DNA from: Tritrichomonas musculus
Lineage: Eukaryota; Parabasalia; Tritrichomonadida; Tritrichomonadidae
Reading direction: 5' to 3'
Assembly: GCA_039105265.1 (NCBI GenBank)
Contig: JAPFFF010000007.1
Location: 3,782,001-3,846,000 of the forward strand
Length of the DNA: 64,000 nucleotides
A model generated the notes under the pieces. That model made no database searches. It saw only the letters and a program-made list of their open reading frames with translations, and was not told the origin of the DNA. Position numbers and translations under genes: made by a program. Of this stretch, positions 43,573 to 52,681 are shown one piece after another. Numbering within the stretch: the first letter of the stretch is position 1; each line of letters opens with the position of its first letter.

Positions 43573-44157
43573 ATGAATAAAGCTCGAATTCTATCATCCG
43601 AGAACGATGCATCAGTTAAACAAGAACAGAATACCAATATCAACATCAAGATTCAACCAAAGAATCAAAGACCAATTCAACCAGTTGATTATCCATCAGT
43701 TCAACCATTACCTCAATCATCTCAAGCCACAAATTTTACTATACCACAGATGAGTGGAACATCTCAATCAATACCTCAAACAAACAATCTTATTCGAGAC
43801 CGTGGAATAATAGACTTAGGAAATGAACTTGATGAGCTCGAAATCAAAAATAAATTCCTTGAAATGATTATTGAAATGTATGAGAATAATCCGTTGAGAA
43901 TTAATTCATATCTTATTTGTAAAAGTGATTTGTTGATGAATATGATTAAACTATTAACTCAAGCAGATAAAGTTGAACTCGTTATTGATGAATGTGAAGC
44001 TTCATGCGGTTGTATTTCATCAAATGATAAAGAATTAATGAAGATATCAAAGATATTGATAACAAAGGACAATAAAACAGAAGAATTCAAGTATTGTTAT
44101 AATAATATTTATTCACAGTTCATCAAATATGGTATATCATTAAAGTTAACAATTTAA
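43573..44157 (+). CDS. conserved protein with KARILSSEND signature (194 aa)
   Basis: MNKARILSSENDASVKQEQN at the start, a Pro/Gln-rich linker (QPVDYPSVQPLPQSSQ), a helical segment ELEIKNKFLEMIIEMYE and a C-terminal domain ending KYGISLKLTI. Cys residues near EASCGCIS match the CxGC of C. The ATG at 43573 aligns with the starts in A and C. A TTTATTTTTG lies at 43542-43551. It is followed by the tiny membrane-protein gene after 10 bases. Confidence 0.78.
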   Translation: MNKARILSSENDASVKQEQNTNINIKIQPKNQRPIQPVDYPSVQPLPQSSQATNFTIPQMSGTSQSIPQTNNLIRDRGIIDLGNELDELEIKNKFLEMIIEMYENNPLRINSYLICKSDLLMNMIKLLTQADKVELVIDECEASCGCISSNDKELMKISKILITKDNKTEEFKYCYNNIYSQFIKYGISLKLTI

Positions 44158-44167
44158 AGACTAATAA

Positions 44168-44299
44168 ATGATATATGAAATATTAGTTGTTTCATTACTG
44201 ACAGGTTTATTTTTAGTGAAGATTGTTGAAGTATCATTAATGATACCAGACAAGGAACCAGAACTCAGTGAAGAGATAAGAACAAAAATGTATTCATGA
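44168..44299 (+). CDS. tiny single-span membrane protein (43 aa)
   Basis: Starts MIYEILVVSLLTGLFLVKIV, one membrane span, and ends PELSEEIRTKMYS. It is the B member of a family seen also at 14657 and 60797, always just before the ATPase. The A and B versions differ at about one residue, and C keeps the tail and the hydrophobic pattern with different residues. Confidence 0.75.
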   Translation: MIYEILVVSLLTGLFLVKIVEVSLMIPDKEPELSEEIRTKMYS

Positions 44300-44323
44300 A
44301 GAGCTTTAACGAAAACTAAAGAA

Positions 44324-45238
44324 ATGAAATGTTTCATGAAACCGACGCACTTTAATTATAAAGAGGTTTTATTTTCTAATAGCTCTGATTATGATGATGA
44401 CCAAATGAGTTTTGCATTTGAATATGAATCATTCAAGCCAACAGTTAATGAAACAACATTTAACATTGATGATGAGATGAACAAAGCTTATCAACGCAAT
44501 GAATCAAAAATAAAGAATGAATCAATCAGACCAATCGCAAACGGCATCTATGCACATTACAATTCATTGAACATACTTGTCGGAAATCAAGGAAGAGGAA
44601 AGAGCCATGTTGTTTTAAGAGATATCATTCAAATGTCAAGATTAAAGAACACCAACTTTCATTTAATCGTTTATATATCTAAGAGCGGTACAATCAATGA
44701 TGCAACATTTATTGCTCAACGTGAATTGATACAACTACCAATCAAAGTTATTAGTGATTCAAACGCTGAAGAATATCTTAAACAACTTGATTTATATAAA
44801 GAGCTATATGATAAATATAGTTCGACTCCAAAAATAGTAATCAATGAAAAGAAGTTAAATGATATGTTTGAGTTTCTTCATATCAATAAGCTAGGGCAAC
44901 CAAATGAACCATTAAACACAATCATTTTATGTGAAGATGCAAGCCGTTCATTAATTTTAAAGACTGATTACTTTACTAATTATGTTTCACAACTTCGACA
45001 TAAACACTCAATCGTATATATTAATATTCAGTTCTTCAAAGCAATCAAAACAGAATATAAGCATAATGCAACATCATTCTTTATCTTTAGTGGTTATTCT
45101 CGTCAAAAGTTGAGTTATGTATATCATCAAGTTCCAATGCCAATTGAGTTTGAACATTTATGGCAAAAATATAAAGACTTATCAGGTCATCAATTCGTGT
45201 TAGTCAATACGAGAACAAATACAATTGAGATTCATTAA
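44324..45238 (+). CDS. atp: FtsK/HerA-type packaging ATPase of Polinton B (304 aa)
   Basis: The P loop LVGNQGRGKSHVVL lies near residue 86 and the Walker B strand NTIILCEDAS near 198. The later block QLRHKHSIVYINIQFFKAI and SFFIFSGYSRQKLSYVYHQ completes the family pattern. The N-terminal 60 residues are acidic (SSDYDDDQMSF). It converges on the 151-residue gene with a 4-base overlap. The whole block lies at the right end of B, 490 bases from the terminal repeat, unlike C. Confidence 0.92.
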   Translation: MKCFMKPTHFNYKEVLFSNSSDYDDDQMSFAFEYESFKPTVNETTFNIDDEMNKAYQRNESKIKNESIRPIANGIYAHYNSLNILVGNQGRGKSHVVLRDIIQMSRLKNTNFHLIVYISKSGTINDATFIAQRELIQLPIKVISDSNAEEYLKQLDLYKELYDKYSSTPKIVINEKKLNDMFEFLHINKLGQPNEPLNTIILCEDASRSLILKTDYFTNYVSQLRHKHSIVYINIQFFKAIKTEYKHNATSFFIFSGYSRQKLSYVYHQVPMPIEFEHLWQKYKDLSGHQFVLVNTRTNTIEIH

Positions 45239-45690
45239 TCTAATACAATTTGTTGTTGAACACCTACAAATAGTTGAGGTGTATTGATATTATATTTTTG
45301 TCTCATCTGTTCGATGAGTTCTTTTGTTTTCTTATCATTAACTTTCCTGATACTGTAATTATAATAATTGTATTCTTTAAATGATTGCTCTTCATTTGAA
45401 CCTTCAACGAAGAATTCAATGGATGTTGTTGATATCCTTCTTCTAACATTTGATGTAAGTGTTATGTATTCAAGACCGAGTTCAACAATCTTATCATGAT
45501 AAAATCGTTTGAATTCATTCTCTTTGTTCTTCAATGATATGTACATCACTTTAGCTTTATATGTAGCCTTTCCACTTGGTATTGGATATCTATCACACAA
45601 TATTGAGAAATCACATTGTTTAAACTTCTCTGTTTCATCCAGCATATCAATCAATGAATTGATGTAATCATAAACCTTTGGTGTTGACAT
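45235..45690 (-). CDS. conserved small protein next to the ATPase (151 aa)
   Basis: Matches the C protein at 13320: CDFSILCDRYP, MYISLKNKENE, LTSNVRRRIST and YYNYSI. It is mixed alpha/beta by pattern with no recognised catalytic motif. It starts 36 bases inside the right terminal repeat boundary and points inward. The A copy of this gene is the one hit by the B' insertion. Confidence 0.78.
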   Translation of the reverse strand: MSTPKVYDYINSLIDMLDETEKFKQCDFSILCDRYPIPSGKATYKAKVMYISLKNKENEFKRFYHDKIVELGLEYITLTSNVRRRISTTSIEFFVEGSNEEQSFKEYNYYNYSIRKVNDKKTKELIEQMRQKYNINTPQLFVGVQQQIVLD

Positions 45691-45726
45691 GTCTTTATCA
45701 TGAAATTAAAAAATAAAAACGTCATT

Positions 45727-46620
45727 GAAGACATCAACAGCCTCAAAAATAAAGTTCATCAACTTGAGAATGAATTAAATGAATTGTCTAATAAATGAAA
45801 CATCAATTGATGGTAATCATTAAATGAGTTCATATTATTTTTGTTCATTAGTCGTGTTGACGGCGGGCTTTAGCTCGACGGAAACCGACTGATATATACT
45901 ACTAAACAAGTTCAAAGATGAAGATTCAAAGATGACGATTCAAAAGTGTCTACCCGATTTTTGAATGAAATGAGGGGCTAATTTTGAAAAAGTGGCGATT
46001 TTTTGAGTCATGGCGCTGAGGTTTGGGGTCTGTAAACCCTATGACGAGGGGGTCATTTTTTATCCCCTGCACAAAAATAAAACATTAATAAAACAATTCA
46101 TTTATAAATCTTCTTCTTCTTCATATTCATTAGTGTATGTGTTTTGTTTTATCAATTGCTTTAAATTCTGTTCATTCAATGTCAACGATACTCGTTTTTT
46201 ACTATCACTATCAGGAATCATTCCAAAACACTTTGATTTGTTATTTGTTTTGTGGTATACTTCTTTAACAAAACCATTTGGATGTTCTGGATATATCTTG
46301 TCCCAACTTCTTTCACCTGGTCTTGGATGGTATTCCTCAGGTATGTAATATCTATATATCATCCTTTCACGTTCACTCACAAAATAATATCGTTTATTAA
46401 ATGTATATTCACGATAATATCTTAATCGTTTAACATCATTGGGCATCATTTCAGGTTCTGGCATTCGTGGTATATCAAAAGAATAATCGTAAATGTAATA
46501 CAACTTACTCATTTCAATCAAAATAAAAAAATTAAATATAAATTCAAAGATGTAAATTCAAAGTGGCGACCGTCAACTTAAACTTTATATCCCCTGCCCA
46601 AAAGCCCACCCTATCTCTCT
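45727..46620 (-). repeat. Polinton B right terminal inverted repeat
   Basis: The inverted counterpart of 2602-3495, ending ccctatctctct. Its inner edge contains the last codons of the 75-residue coiled-coil gene from the left end, without the rest of that gene, which shows that the repeat has spread inward at the left and been copied to the right. Confidence 0.93.
46102..46512 (-). CDS. terminal-repeat protein of Polinton B, right copy (136 aa)
   Basis: Identical in sequence to the left-end copy at 2710-3120 and in the mirror position, pointing inward. Two identical doses of one gene at both ends imply a shared promoter in the outer 100 bases of the repeat and homogenisation between the repeats. 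Confidence 0.7.
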   Translation of the reverse strand: MSKLYYIYDYSFDIPRMPEPEMMPNDVKRLRYYREYTFNKRYYFVSERERMIYRYYIPEEYHPRPGERSWDKIYPEHPNGFVKEVYHKTNNKSKCFGMIPDSDSKKRVSLTLNEQNLKQLIKQNTYTNEYEEEEDL

Positions 46621-46626
46621 CACCTC
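46621..46626 (+). repeat. target site duplication of Polinton B, right copy
   Basis: cacctc directly after the last base of B, matching 2596-2601. Confidence 0.93.
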
Positions 46627-47021
46627 AACAGATGCAAGACGATCGAGACTTTGAATGGCAGTACATAAGAGCCAAATCAATGCAATTGAAAGAGATTCAA
46701 CAAAAACAACGATTTAAAGGTCTTCTGTCATATAAACCCAAAAATATAATACTCATTCACACCGATTACGCGAAAACAGAAAAGAAACATGAAAAGCGAA
46801 GAAGAGTATTTAATGAACTCGCTGAATTCATTTGCTATGAATCAGGAAACGTTAAATGTAAACTATTAAATCCTTTGCGTCAAACTAACAAAACACTGAA
46901 GAATAAAACAATAATAACAGTTCCTATCATGTACACAAAATATGTTTGTTCATCAATAGATGCTTTGAATGATGATTATAAAATATTCTTTTTGACTTAT
47001 AAAACGCAAAATGAAAGCTAA
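46627..47021 (+). pseudogene. int: Polinton A integrase, last part, after the Polinton B insertion
   Basis: Encodes the C-terminal region of the integrase, from QMQDDRDFEWQYIRAK to the end, matching the B copy closely, including KRRRVFNELAEF and the beta-rich tail. The first part lies at 1881-2601. The end overlaps the next gene by 11 bases, as in B. Confidence 0.88.
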
Positions 47022-47361
47022 ACAAGCAATCACAAAACGATACTATCACACACAAACAAAAGATTTTAATCTTCCTGATGACTTCGTTTATAGTCGCAAC
47101 AAGAAGTATATTGTTGCCCAGTATTGCGGGGCTGTTGTCAATCAACATATTGTCGGTGATTTAATGGTTCATTCAGATATAGTTGAATTCATGCCTTTCT
47201 GCGACCATTTCATAATGCTTGCTAACAGAAGACAAACCAAATACAGAAAATATGAGTGTCTGAACAACACAAAGAAAGAATACAGGTTATGGTTCACAGA
47301 CATGAAAGGAAACGTTATTGAACCTGAATCATTTATATTCAGTTGTTTATTAATTTATTGA
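47011..47361 (+). CDS. small conserved beta-rich protein of Polinton A (116 aa)
   Basis: Nearly the same as the B copy at 8441, with the invariant block FIMLANRRQTKYRKYE and the end FIFSCLLIY. Only a handful of residues differ, one of them VAQY for VVQY. It keeps the 11-base overlap with the integrase end. Confidence 0.8.
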   Translation: MKAKQAITKRYYHTQTKDFNLPDDFVYSRNKKYIVAQYCGAVVNQHIVGDLMVHSDIVEFMPFCDHFIMLANRRQTKYRKYECLNNTKKEYRLWFTDMKGNVIEPESFIFSCLLIY

Positions 47362-47374
47362 AGTATCAAAGAAT

Positions 47375-48340
47375 ATGTTTAATAATCTCGGTAATTTGTT
47401 TAAAACAAAGGAACAAATCGAGAGAGAAGAACGAGAGAAAGCGATACGTATACAAAGACAGAAAGTCCGTGAACGGGCACGTGATATAAGAAATAAAGCA
47501 TATGAAGTACAACATATTGGAAATGCAAATGCACAATTATATCAAACACAAGCTAATGTATTGAGGACTCAATTACCGCCGAGAACTAATTTACTGGATT
47601 ACCAAAGACAAACAAATAATTTGGTATTAAATGAACAACAGGAACATAATGATTTTCGTTTGAAAAGAAAGCTGCAAGATTATCAATACATTAATCGAAA
47701 TCAACATATTGATGATGTTCAAGAGGAATACCAGAAGACGAAACAAACGTGTTTCGGAAATCAACCACCACCACAAATGAATCAATTTAATCAACCGCCA
47801 CAGACATCAACATACTCAATACCTGTTATCAATTCACCTCCACAAACACCAAAAATAAATAAACATATTCAATTTGCTGACGCGACTACATCACCGTATC
47901 TGAAGGATTTCGGGACATCTCCCTACAAATCACCCCCACAAACAAATAAGTTTGCTAATGCTGCAACATCTCCTTTCAAATCACCACAAAATGAAGAAGT
48001 ATCATTTGCAAATGCGAAAGTTTATCATGTATCTTCTTCATCTGACGACGATAATGATAACCCGCCAATAAAGTACGGATGGATTGCTTTCAGTGATGAT
48101 GAATCACCTCAACCGTATTCAATAAGAAAAACATTTTCATCTTCATCTGATTCATTACCTTCTGATTCATCTTCCGATACATTCCCTAATGGTTCACCAA
48201 AAAATAAAAAACAAAGTAGCCCAAAGGGTAAACACAGTAAAAAACAAACGAATTCACAACCGTTTCCAATACATAATGATTCTTTAAATACTGCGGGCAG
48301 TGACTCAACGAGAAGGAGGAGAAGAAGAAGACCGTCATAA
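47375..48340 (+). CDS. variable-locus protein of Polinton A (321 aa)
   Basis: The start is charged and helical (KEQIEREEREKAIRIQRQKV), the middle Gln/Pro-rich (QPPPQMNQFNQPP), the rest Ser/Pro-rich with repeats of FANA-type words (FADATTSP, FANAATSP, FANAKVY), and the end an Arg run (RRRRRRRP). The Arg tail and disorder suggest nucleic-acid binding, as for viral core proteins; this is inferred from composition. B has a 176-residue and C a 545-residue protein at the same place. Confidence 0.72.
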   Translation: MFNNLGNLFKTKEQIEREEREKAIRIQRQKVRERARDIRNKAYEVQHIGNANAQLYQTQANVLRTQLPPRTNLLDYQRQTNNLVLNEQQEHNDFRLKRKLQDYQYINRNQHIDDVQEEYQKTKQTCFGNQPPPQMNQFNQPPQTSTYSIPVINSPPQTPKINKHIQFADATTSPYLKDFGTSPYKSPPQTNKFANAATSPFKSPQNEEVSFANAKVYHVSSSSDDDNDNPPIKYGWIAFSDDESPQPYSIRKTFSSSSDSLPSDSSSDTFPNGSPKNKKQSSPKGKHSKKQTNSQPFPIHNDSLNTAGSDSTRRRRRRRPS

Positions 48341-48352
48341 AAATAAAATCAT

Positions 48353-48384
48353 CATTTTGCAAAAGAGGTTCAAGGTAGCTTCAT
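48353..48384. repeat. possible double-hairpin mini-element (degenerate)
   Basis: attttgcaaaag followed by aggttcaaggtagc and ttcat recalls the elements at 7302 and 61471, with weaker pairing. It lies in the spacer between two convergent genes. Confidence 0.4.
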
Positions 48385-48409
48385 CAAATAATCATTAATT
48401 TATTTTTAT

Positions 48410-50917
48410 TTATTCAGGTACTTTGATATCATATCCTTCTGCTGCTGATAGTCTCTCAAGCTTTTGTTTAGACATTTGAATCTTATATTCAATATATCCG
48501 CAACCCTTACCGTAAACTTCATCAATCCAGACGGCGATATTATTATTTGAAACCTCCTTTAACGTTTGAATATCTGTCGGGCTAGCAACATTGATATAAG
48601 CTATTGTTTCATTAACATCAGTACCTGCGGGTGCAACTTTCTGAATTAAGTAATTAATGTTTTCGATAATGGTCTTAAACTCAGGATTCCAGCTATTAAT
48701 ATCTCTAGACCATTTACCGGTTTCGAAGACGATTGTCTTTTTAGATTTGTTTATGAAATCTTGTATGAGAGCAATACATTTCTTGTTATAATCAGATTTT
48801 TGTGTTTTCCTGTAATTCATCCATTCAACGTAATTCATCGGCTTCAAATTATGTTCTGTTTCAATTGCTTTCTTAACGGGATTATCAAAGTGATATACAA
48901 ATAATGCATTTGATATAGTAAGATAATTAACAACTTTTGATAACGGATGTATTTCACTGAATATCTCCCAATAAACCTTCCATATCTTAGAAAAGAGACT
49001 ACTCCAGAATGAATTTGGTGATGCTCTGGTGCTGACTCTTGGTTTTCCTAATCTCAAATCAGAATAGTATTGAATGTACGGAGCGAGTCGTGTTTTGCTT
49101 GAGTCTTGAAGAATATATTTACCTGTATTCCAATCAATTTTGTCTTTGCTTTTCTCAAACATTTCATCAAGCCAGACATTAAATGGTAATTTCTTTCGTT
49201 CTTCTGCTGTAGTAACCATTGTTTTCCAAACCTTCTTGTAAGGAGAAGCAAATACAAGCTTGTATCCGTTAATGATTTGTGGAACACCTCGTTTATCAAC
49301 TAATATAATATCATCAACTTTATCACCGTTCAGGTCTGTTATTTCAATCTCTCCTGACGGGTCTTTAGCGTTGGTTGGAAGTAATCTGTATTTTGGTTTT
49401 CCGTCCGGGTCAAGATGTGTGTGACAATAAACTTTTGCCTGGTCTCGTGTAGCGGCTGAAGGAATGTATTTAACCCTGTAATTTCCGTTAATGATTATAT
49501 CAAGGAAGTTTTGTTTGTAAAATGAGCTGTTTTGTGTGTGTGATTGAATATCTAAGTTCCCGAATTTACCGATATTGCTTAGAACTGTCGGAGCATCTCT
49601 GTTTTCACGTTTACCTGTTGTTTTGATTTCTTGTTTGTATTGTTGCAATAATCGTTGAATTTCTTCTTCAGATGTTGGTGACTCAAATGCTGCTCCTTTC
49701 TTAAAACGTGATTCATCGAAAGAATTAAGCTTACCGAACTTAACTTTTTTGGCAGGTCTCTTTACACGTTCATTGTACTGTTGAAACGTTTCATTAAGTT
49801 CTGTTTCATCATCCTCGTTAGCAATAAATGTTGTATCATCATTCATTTTATTACTCGAAAAATTATTATTATTATTGTTTGTTATTGGTTTGATTGATGG
49901 TGGTTTGATTGGTTGTATGACATCAGAGCCTTTGATAGGTTTTCTATTAATGATTGTGTCAAACACTCTGAAGAATGATGATAAGCCTGTAATTGATTTT
50001 TGTTCACTGGCGATATCAATGTTTCTCTTCATCTTGTCTCTAATAGTTTCTAGTGTTTGATGTAATGCATCAACGTTTTCTTTCGCTTGTTCATCAAGTT
50101 TGTTTTGTGGTTTCTTTGCTGCTTCATAACATCTTGGTAGTACTTTGATCCAGGGCTGGTTATAGCCTAATTGCTCAAGCAATTCTATATCATCATCTAC
50201 CTGATCGTAAGGAGACAGCAACAAGGATGATAGGTTATCTTCTTCTTCTTCTTCTAGTTCCGGGAAGTTGAATGATATTGACGGAAGGGAATCTTCTTGC
50301 TCTAAAAAACTTGTATTCAGTAATTCATCAGAATCACTCGGAGTTATGCGTTTTCTTCTCGGAGTTCTTCGTTTATTGCTGTCAGGTGTTGGTTCATGTA
50401 TGCTTGTTCTCTTTCTTCTTCCTTTGGTGGTTTGTGGTGTTTGAATCTTTCTCGGTGGTTTGATGGGTGATGAACGAAAACCATCAGAGCTATAATTTAA
50501 ATCATCGTTGACAACAATATTAAAGTAATTGATGATTGTATCAAGACTTTTTTTATCTGTTGTGTACTCTCTTAAACTAAGGAATTGATTACCTTTACTT
50601 TTAATTCCTGCATTGATTTTGTTCATCAATGAAACAAATCGTCGAAACTTAACTTTCATTTCACGAATCTTTCCGACACTTCTTCCTGTATATTCATTGT
50701 TTTGTATTTGATACAACAAATTAATTAAATCATTGGGGTGTTCTAGTTTGTATGTACTGAGAAACGTTTTCTTAAAATAATCTATCGGGTCCTCTAGTTC
50801 TTCATCATCATCATCAGGTTTAGATACCTCACTATCAAATACAGAATCATCATCAATATTACCACTTAAATCTAATTCAAAGCTATCAGATGAATTATTT
50901 TTATCTTGTTTTGACAT
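48410..50917 (-). CDS. large conserved Polinton protein of A (835 aa)
   Basis: The first 335 residues are almost identical to the B protein, including RRTPRRKR and the acidic run; after about residue 340 the two diverge sharply (poly-Asn NNNNNF in A). The conserved C-terminal framework remains: GKRENRDAPTVL, INGNYRVKYIP, DLNGDKVDDIILVDKRG and GYKLVFASPYKKVW. This sudden change of identity indicates recombination between Polintons inside the gene. It is divergent from the fibre-like gene with a 21-base gap. Confidence 0.78.
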   Translation of the reverse strand: MSKQDKNNSSDSFELDLSGNIDDDSVFDSEVSKPDDDDEELEDPIDYFKKTFLSTYKLEHPNDLINLLYQIQNNEYTGRSVGKIREMKVKFRRFVSLMNKINAGIKSKGNQFLSLREYTTDKKSLDTIINYFNIVVNDDLNYSSDGFRSSPIKPPRKIQTPQTTKGRRKRTSIHEPTPDSNKRRTPRRKRITPSDSDELLNTSFLEQEDSLPSISFNFPELEEEEEDNLSSLLLSPYDQVDDDIELLEQLGYNQPWIKVLPRCYEAAKKPQNKLDEQAKENVDALHQTLETIRDKMKRNIDIASEQKSITGLSSFFRVFDTIINRKPIKGSDVIQPIKPPSIKPITNNNNNNFSSNKMNDDTTFIANEDDETELNETFQQYNERVKRPAKKVKFGKLNSFDESRFKKGAAFESPTSEEEIQRLLQQYKQEIKTTGKRENRDAPTVLSNIGKFGNLDIQSHTQNSSFYKQNFLDIIINGNYRVKYIPSAATRDQAKVYCHTHLDPDGKPKYRLLPTNAKDPSGEIEITDLNGDKVDDIILVDKRGVPQIINGYKLVFASPYKKVWKTMVTTAEERKKLPFNVWLDEMFEKSKDKIDWNTGKYILQDSSKTRLAPYIQYYSDLRLGKPRVSTRASPNSFWSSLFSKIWKVYWEIFSEIHPLSKVVNYLTISNALFVYHFDNPVKKAIETEHNLKPMNYVEWMNYRKTQKSDYNKKCIALIQDFINKSKKTIVFETGKWSRDINSWNPEFKTIIENINYLIQKVAPAGTDVNETIAYINVASPTDIQTLKEVSNNNIAVWIDEVYGKGCGYIEYKIQMSKQKLERLSAAEGYDIKVPE

Positions 50918-50938
50918 TGTTTAGTTTCTAATAAATTG

Positions 50939-52456
50939 ATGTTTACGATCGAGCAGAGCGGTCACGTAACAAAAACAAATACTATTGACGGATTGATTAA
51001 CGAATACATCAAAAGATATGTCGATAATTATGTTATCAAAGGTGATTCATCGAACGGTCACGGAATCACAGAGGAACAATTGAATGAAGCTGTTAACGGA
51101 TTGCGTGATTATGTCATCAACAATTACGCTTTATCAACTGATATACCTGATGACTTGATTAATGAAGAATCGTTGACGACAAAAATAAATGAAGCACTGA
51201 AAGGATATGCATTGAAGACAGATATTCCTGAACCTGTTGACTTAACAGCGTATTATACAAGCGCACAAGCTGATGAGAAGTTTGTTGATGAAGATGAATT
51301 GGCTTATGAATTAGATAAGTATGAAACGAAAACAGTCGCTGAAGGTAAGTATGCTTTGAAGAGTTCATTAAATGAATTATTAACAAACAATGTTTATACT
51401 TCAGCTGATTTACTAAATAATTCACTCGAAACTACTGATTTCGATATATCTTATTTTAATGAATTGCGTGATATATTCGAACAAAATGAGAAACCAATAA
51501 CTAATCTAGCTTCATTACTATTATCTAAAGTTGTATTTAAATGTCAAATGCCTGAATGTTTATCTGAATATGCATTGAAGTCAAATGTCATAACAGAAGA
51601 ACAACTAATAAAAAAATGTGCAATTGATTGCGGTACATTTACGGAGGGTGCTGATATATCAATTCATCTTCTAAAAATTATAAATAACACAATTCAACTA
51701 GAATACGTAGTCGGAAATAATGCAGAAAGAAATGAAATAAGGATATTATTTTATGATACAGCCGCAAATCCCCATAACATAGTAATATTATTATATCAAA
51801 GAACTATATATTTTGATAATTTTCAATATTCAGCGTATTATGAAGAAATTCTTGATTTATCATCAGGAAGACCACTTACATATCGTGTCCCGATGGCTGG
51901 ATATAATTGGGCAACTACTCAAGAATTATTAGATGCTAGACAAATATATTCAAGACAAATCATGGTACCAGCATATTTAGCAAAATTCAAGGCAGCTATT
52001 TACGGTACGCAATCAAACACGACAATCACACATTACTCGCCGATTGAATCATCAATGAACTCTGTTAATGATTTCGTTATAGGTTCTCCTGTGTATATGA
52101 CAGGTAAGGTTTACAAACATGTAGGTGATGAATGGATACCTTCAACAGCAGATGATACAACTGACTGCATTTGTAGTGTCAAGACTTCAGGAACATGGAA
52201 AGAATATGTCGGTATATGTGTGAGAATTGATGACAAAAATAAATGTATAATATTTGCAAGTCATGGTGATTATATGGTTCGCGTTAATGATTCATCATGT
52301 TATTCAATCGGTGATGAGGTGTTTATCGATAATGAAGACAATAAACTGAAAGTTCTTAGTGGTGAAACTGCAATAACATCAAAAATAAAACGCATGACTG
52401 TCGGAATCATTACAAGTATCATTGATGAAAGAACATTAGCTGTATTCAAAGAGTAA
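50939..52456 (+). CDS. fibre-like protein of Polinton A (505 aa)
   Basis: The N-terminal 95 residues are nearly the same as in B (MFTIEQSGHVTKTNTIDGLI). One linker block YYTSAQADEKFVDEDELAYE follows, then a short variable middle, a block near GRPLTYRVPMAGYNW, and the conserved C-terminal 150 residues. It is about 330 residues shorter than the C protein because the variable shaft is shorter. I use the ATG at 50939. The length difference in the shaft fits fibres that change reach or receptor. Confidence 0.78.
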   Translation: MFTIEQSGHVTKTNTIDGLINEYIKRYVDNYVIKGDSSNGHGITEEQLNEAVNGLRDYVINNYALSTDIPDDLINEESLTTKINEALKGYALKTDIPEPVDLTAYYTSAQADEKFVDEDELAYELDKYETKTVAEGKYALKSSLNELLTNNVYTSADLLNNSLETTDFDISYFNELRDIFEQNEKPITNLASLLLSKVVFKCQMPECLSEYALKSNVITEEQLIKKCAIDCGTFTEGADISIHLLKIINNTIQLEYVVGNNAERNEIRILFYDTAANPHNIVILLYQRTIYFDNFQYSAYYEEILDLSSGRPLTYRVPMAGYNWATTQELLDARQIYSRQIMVPAYLAKFKAAIYGTQSNTTITHYSPIESSMNSVNDFVIGSPVYMTGKVYKHVGDEWIPSTADDTTDCICSVKTSGTWKEYVGICVRIDDKNKCIIFASHGDYMVRVNDSSCYSIGDEVFIDNEDNKLKVLSGETAITSKIKRMTVGIITSIIDERTLAVFKE

Positions 52457-52497
52457 ATCAATTGATTTTCATTCATGAACGACATTTTAGCCTTTTA

Positions 52498-52655
52498 TTT
52501 CGTTTTCAATTGAAGGTTAAAAATATCTCTTTTTATATCCCTTTTTATTTTTGTGATTCTTTGACTGTTTCCGTTCACGGGCGGCATTTAGGGGCTTCAT
52601 TTTCGTTTTCGATTGAAGGTTAAAAATATCTCTTTTTATATCCCTTTTTATTTTT
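52498..52655 (+). repeat. tandem pair of A-specific spacer repeats (left of cargo gene)
   Basis: Two copies (52498-52553 and 52601-52655) of a roughly 55-bp unit with ttgaaggttaaaaatatctc and tttttatatccctttttatt. Between them is the gtgattctttgactgtttcc segment also found at 1771-1857. The second copy ends 26 bases before the cargo gene start. Confidence 0.85.
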
Positions 52656-52681
52656 CATTTTGATTTTTTATTTTTTATAAA

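Larger units (their letters stand above)
2602..46620 (+). mobile_element. Polinton B, with Polinton C nested inside
   Basis: B spans 44.0 kb here, about 22.7 kb without nested element C and its target duplication. It begins agagagataggg and ends with the exact reverse complement. Its long inverted repeats contain a gene, and all expected core genes are present: capsid, integrase, ATPase, protein-primed polymerase, fibre-like and 836-residue proteins. It looks whole except for one insertion (C, in the fibre-like gene). The ends match each other wherever I compared them, and the second copy B' is nearly identical, so it is young. Confidence 0.93.

Noticed and set aside
2602-46620. One giant 44-kb Polinton with two sets of core genes
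   Set aside because: The inner 21.3 kb has its own inverted repeats and target duplication, so this is two nested elements.
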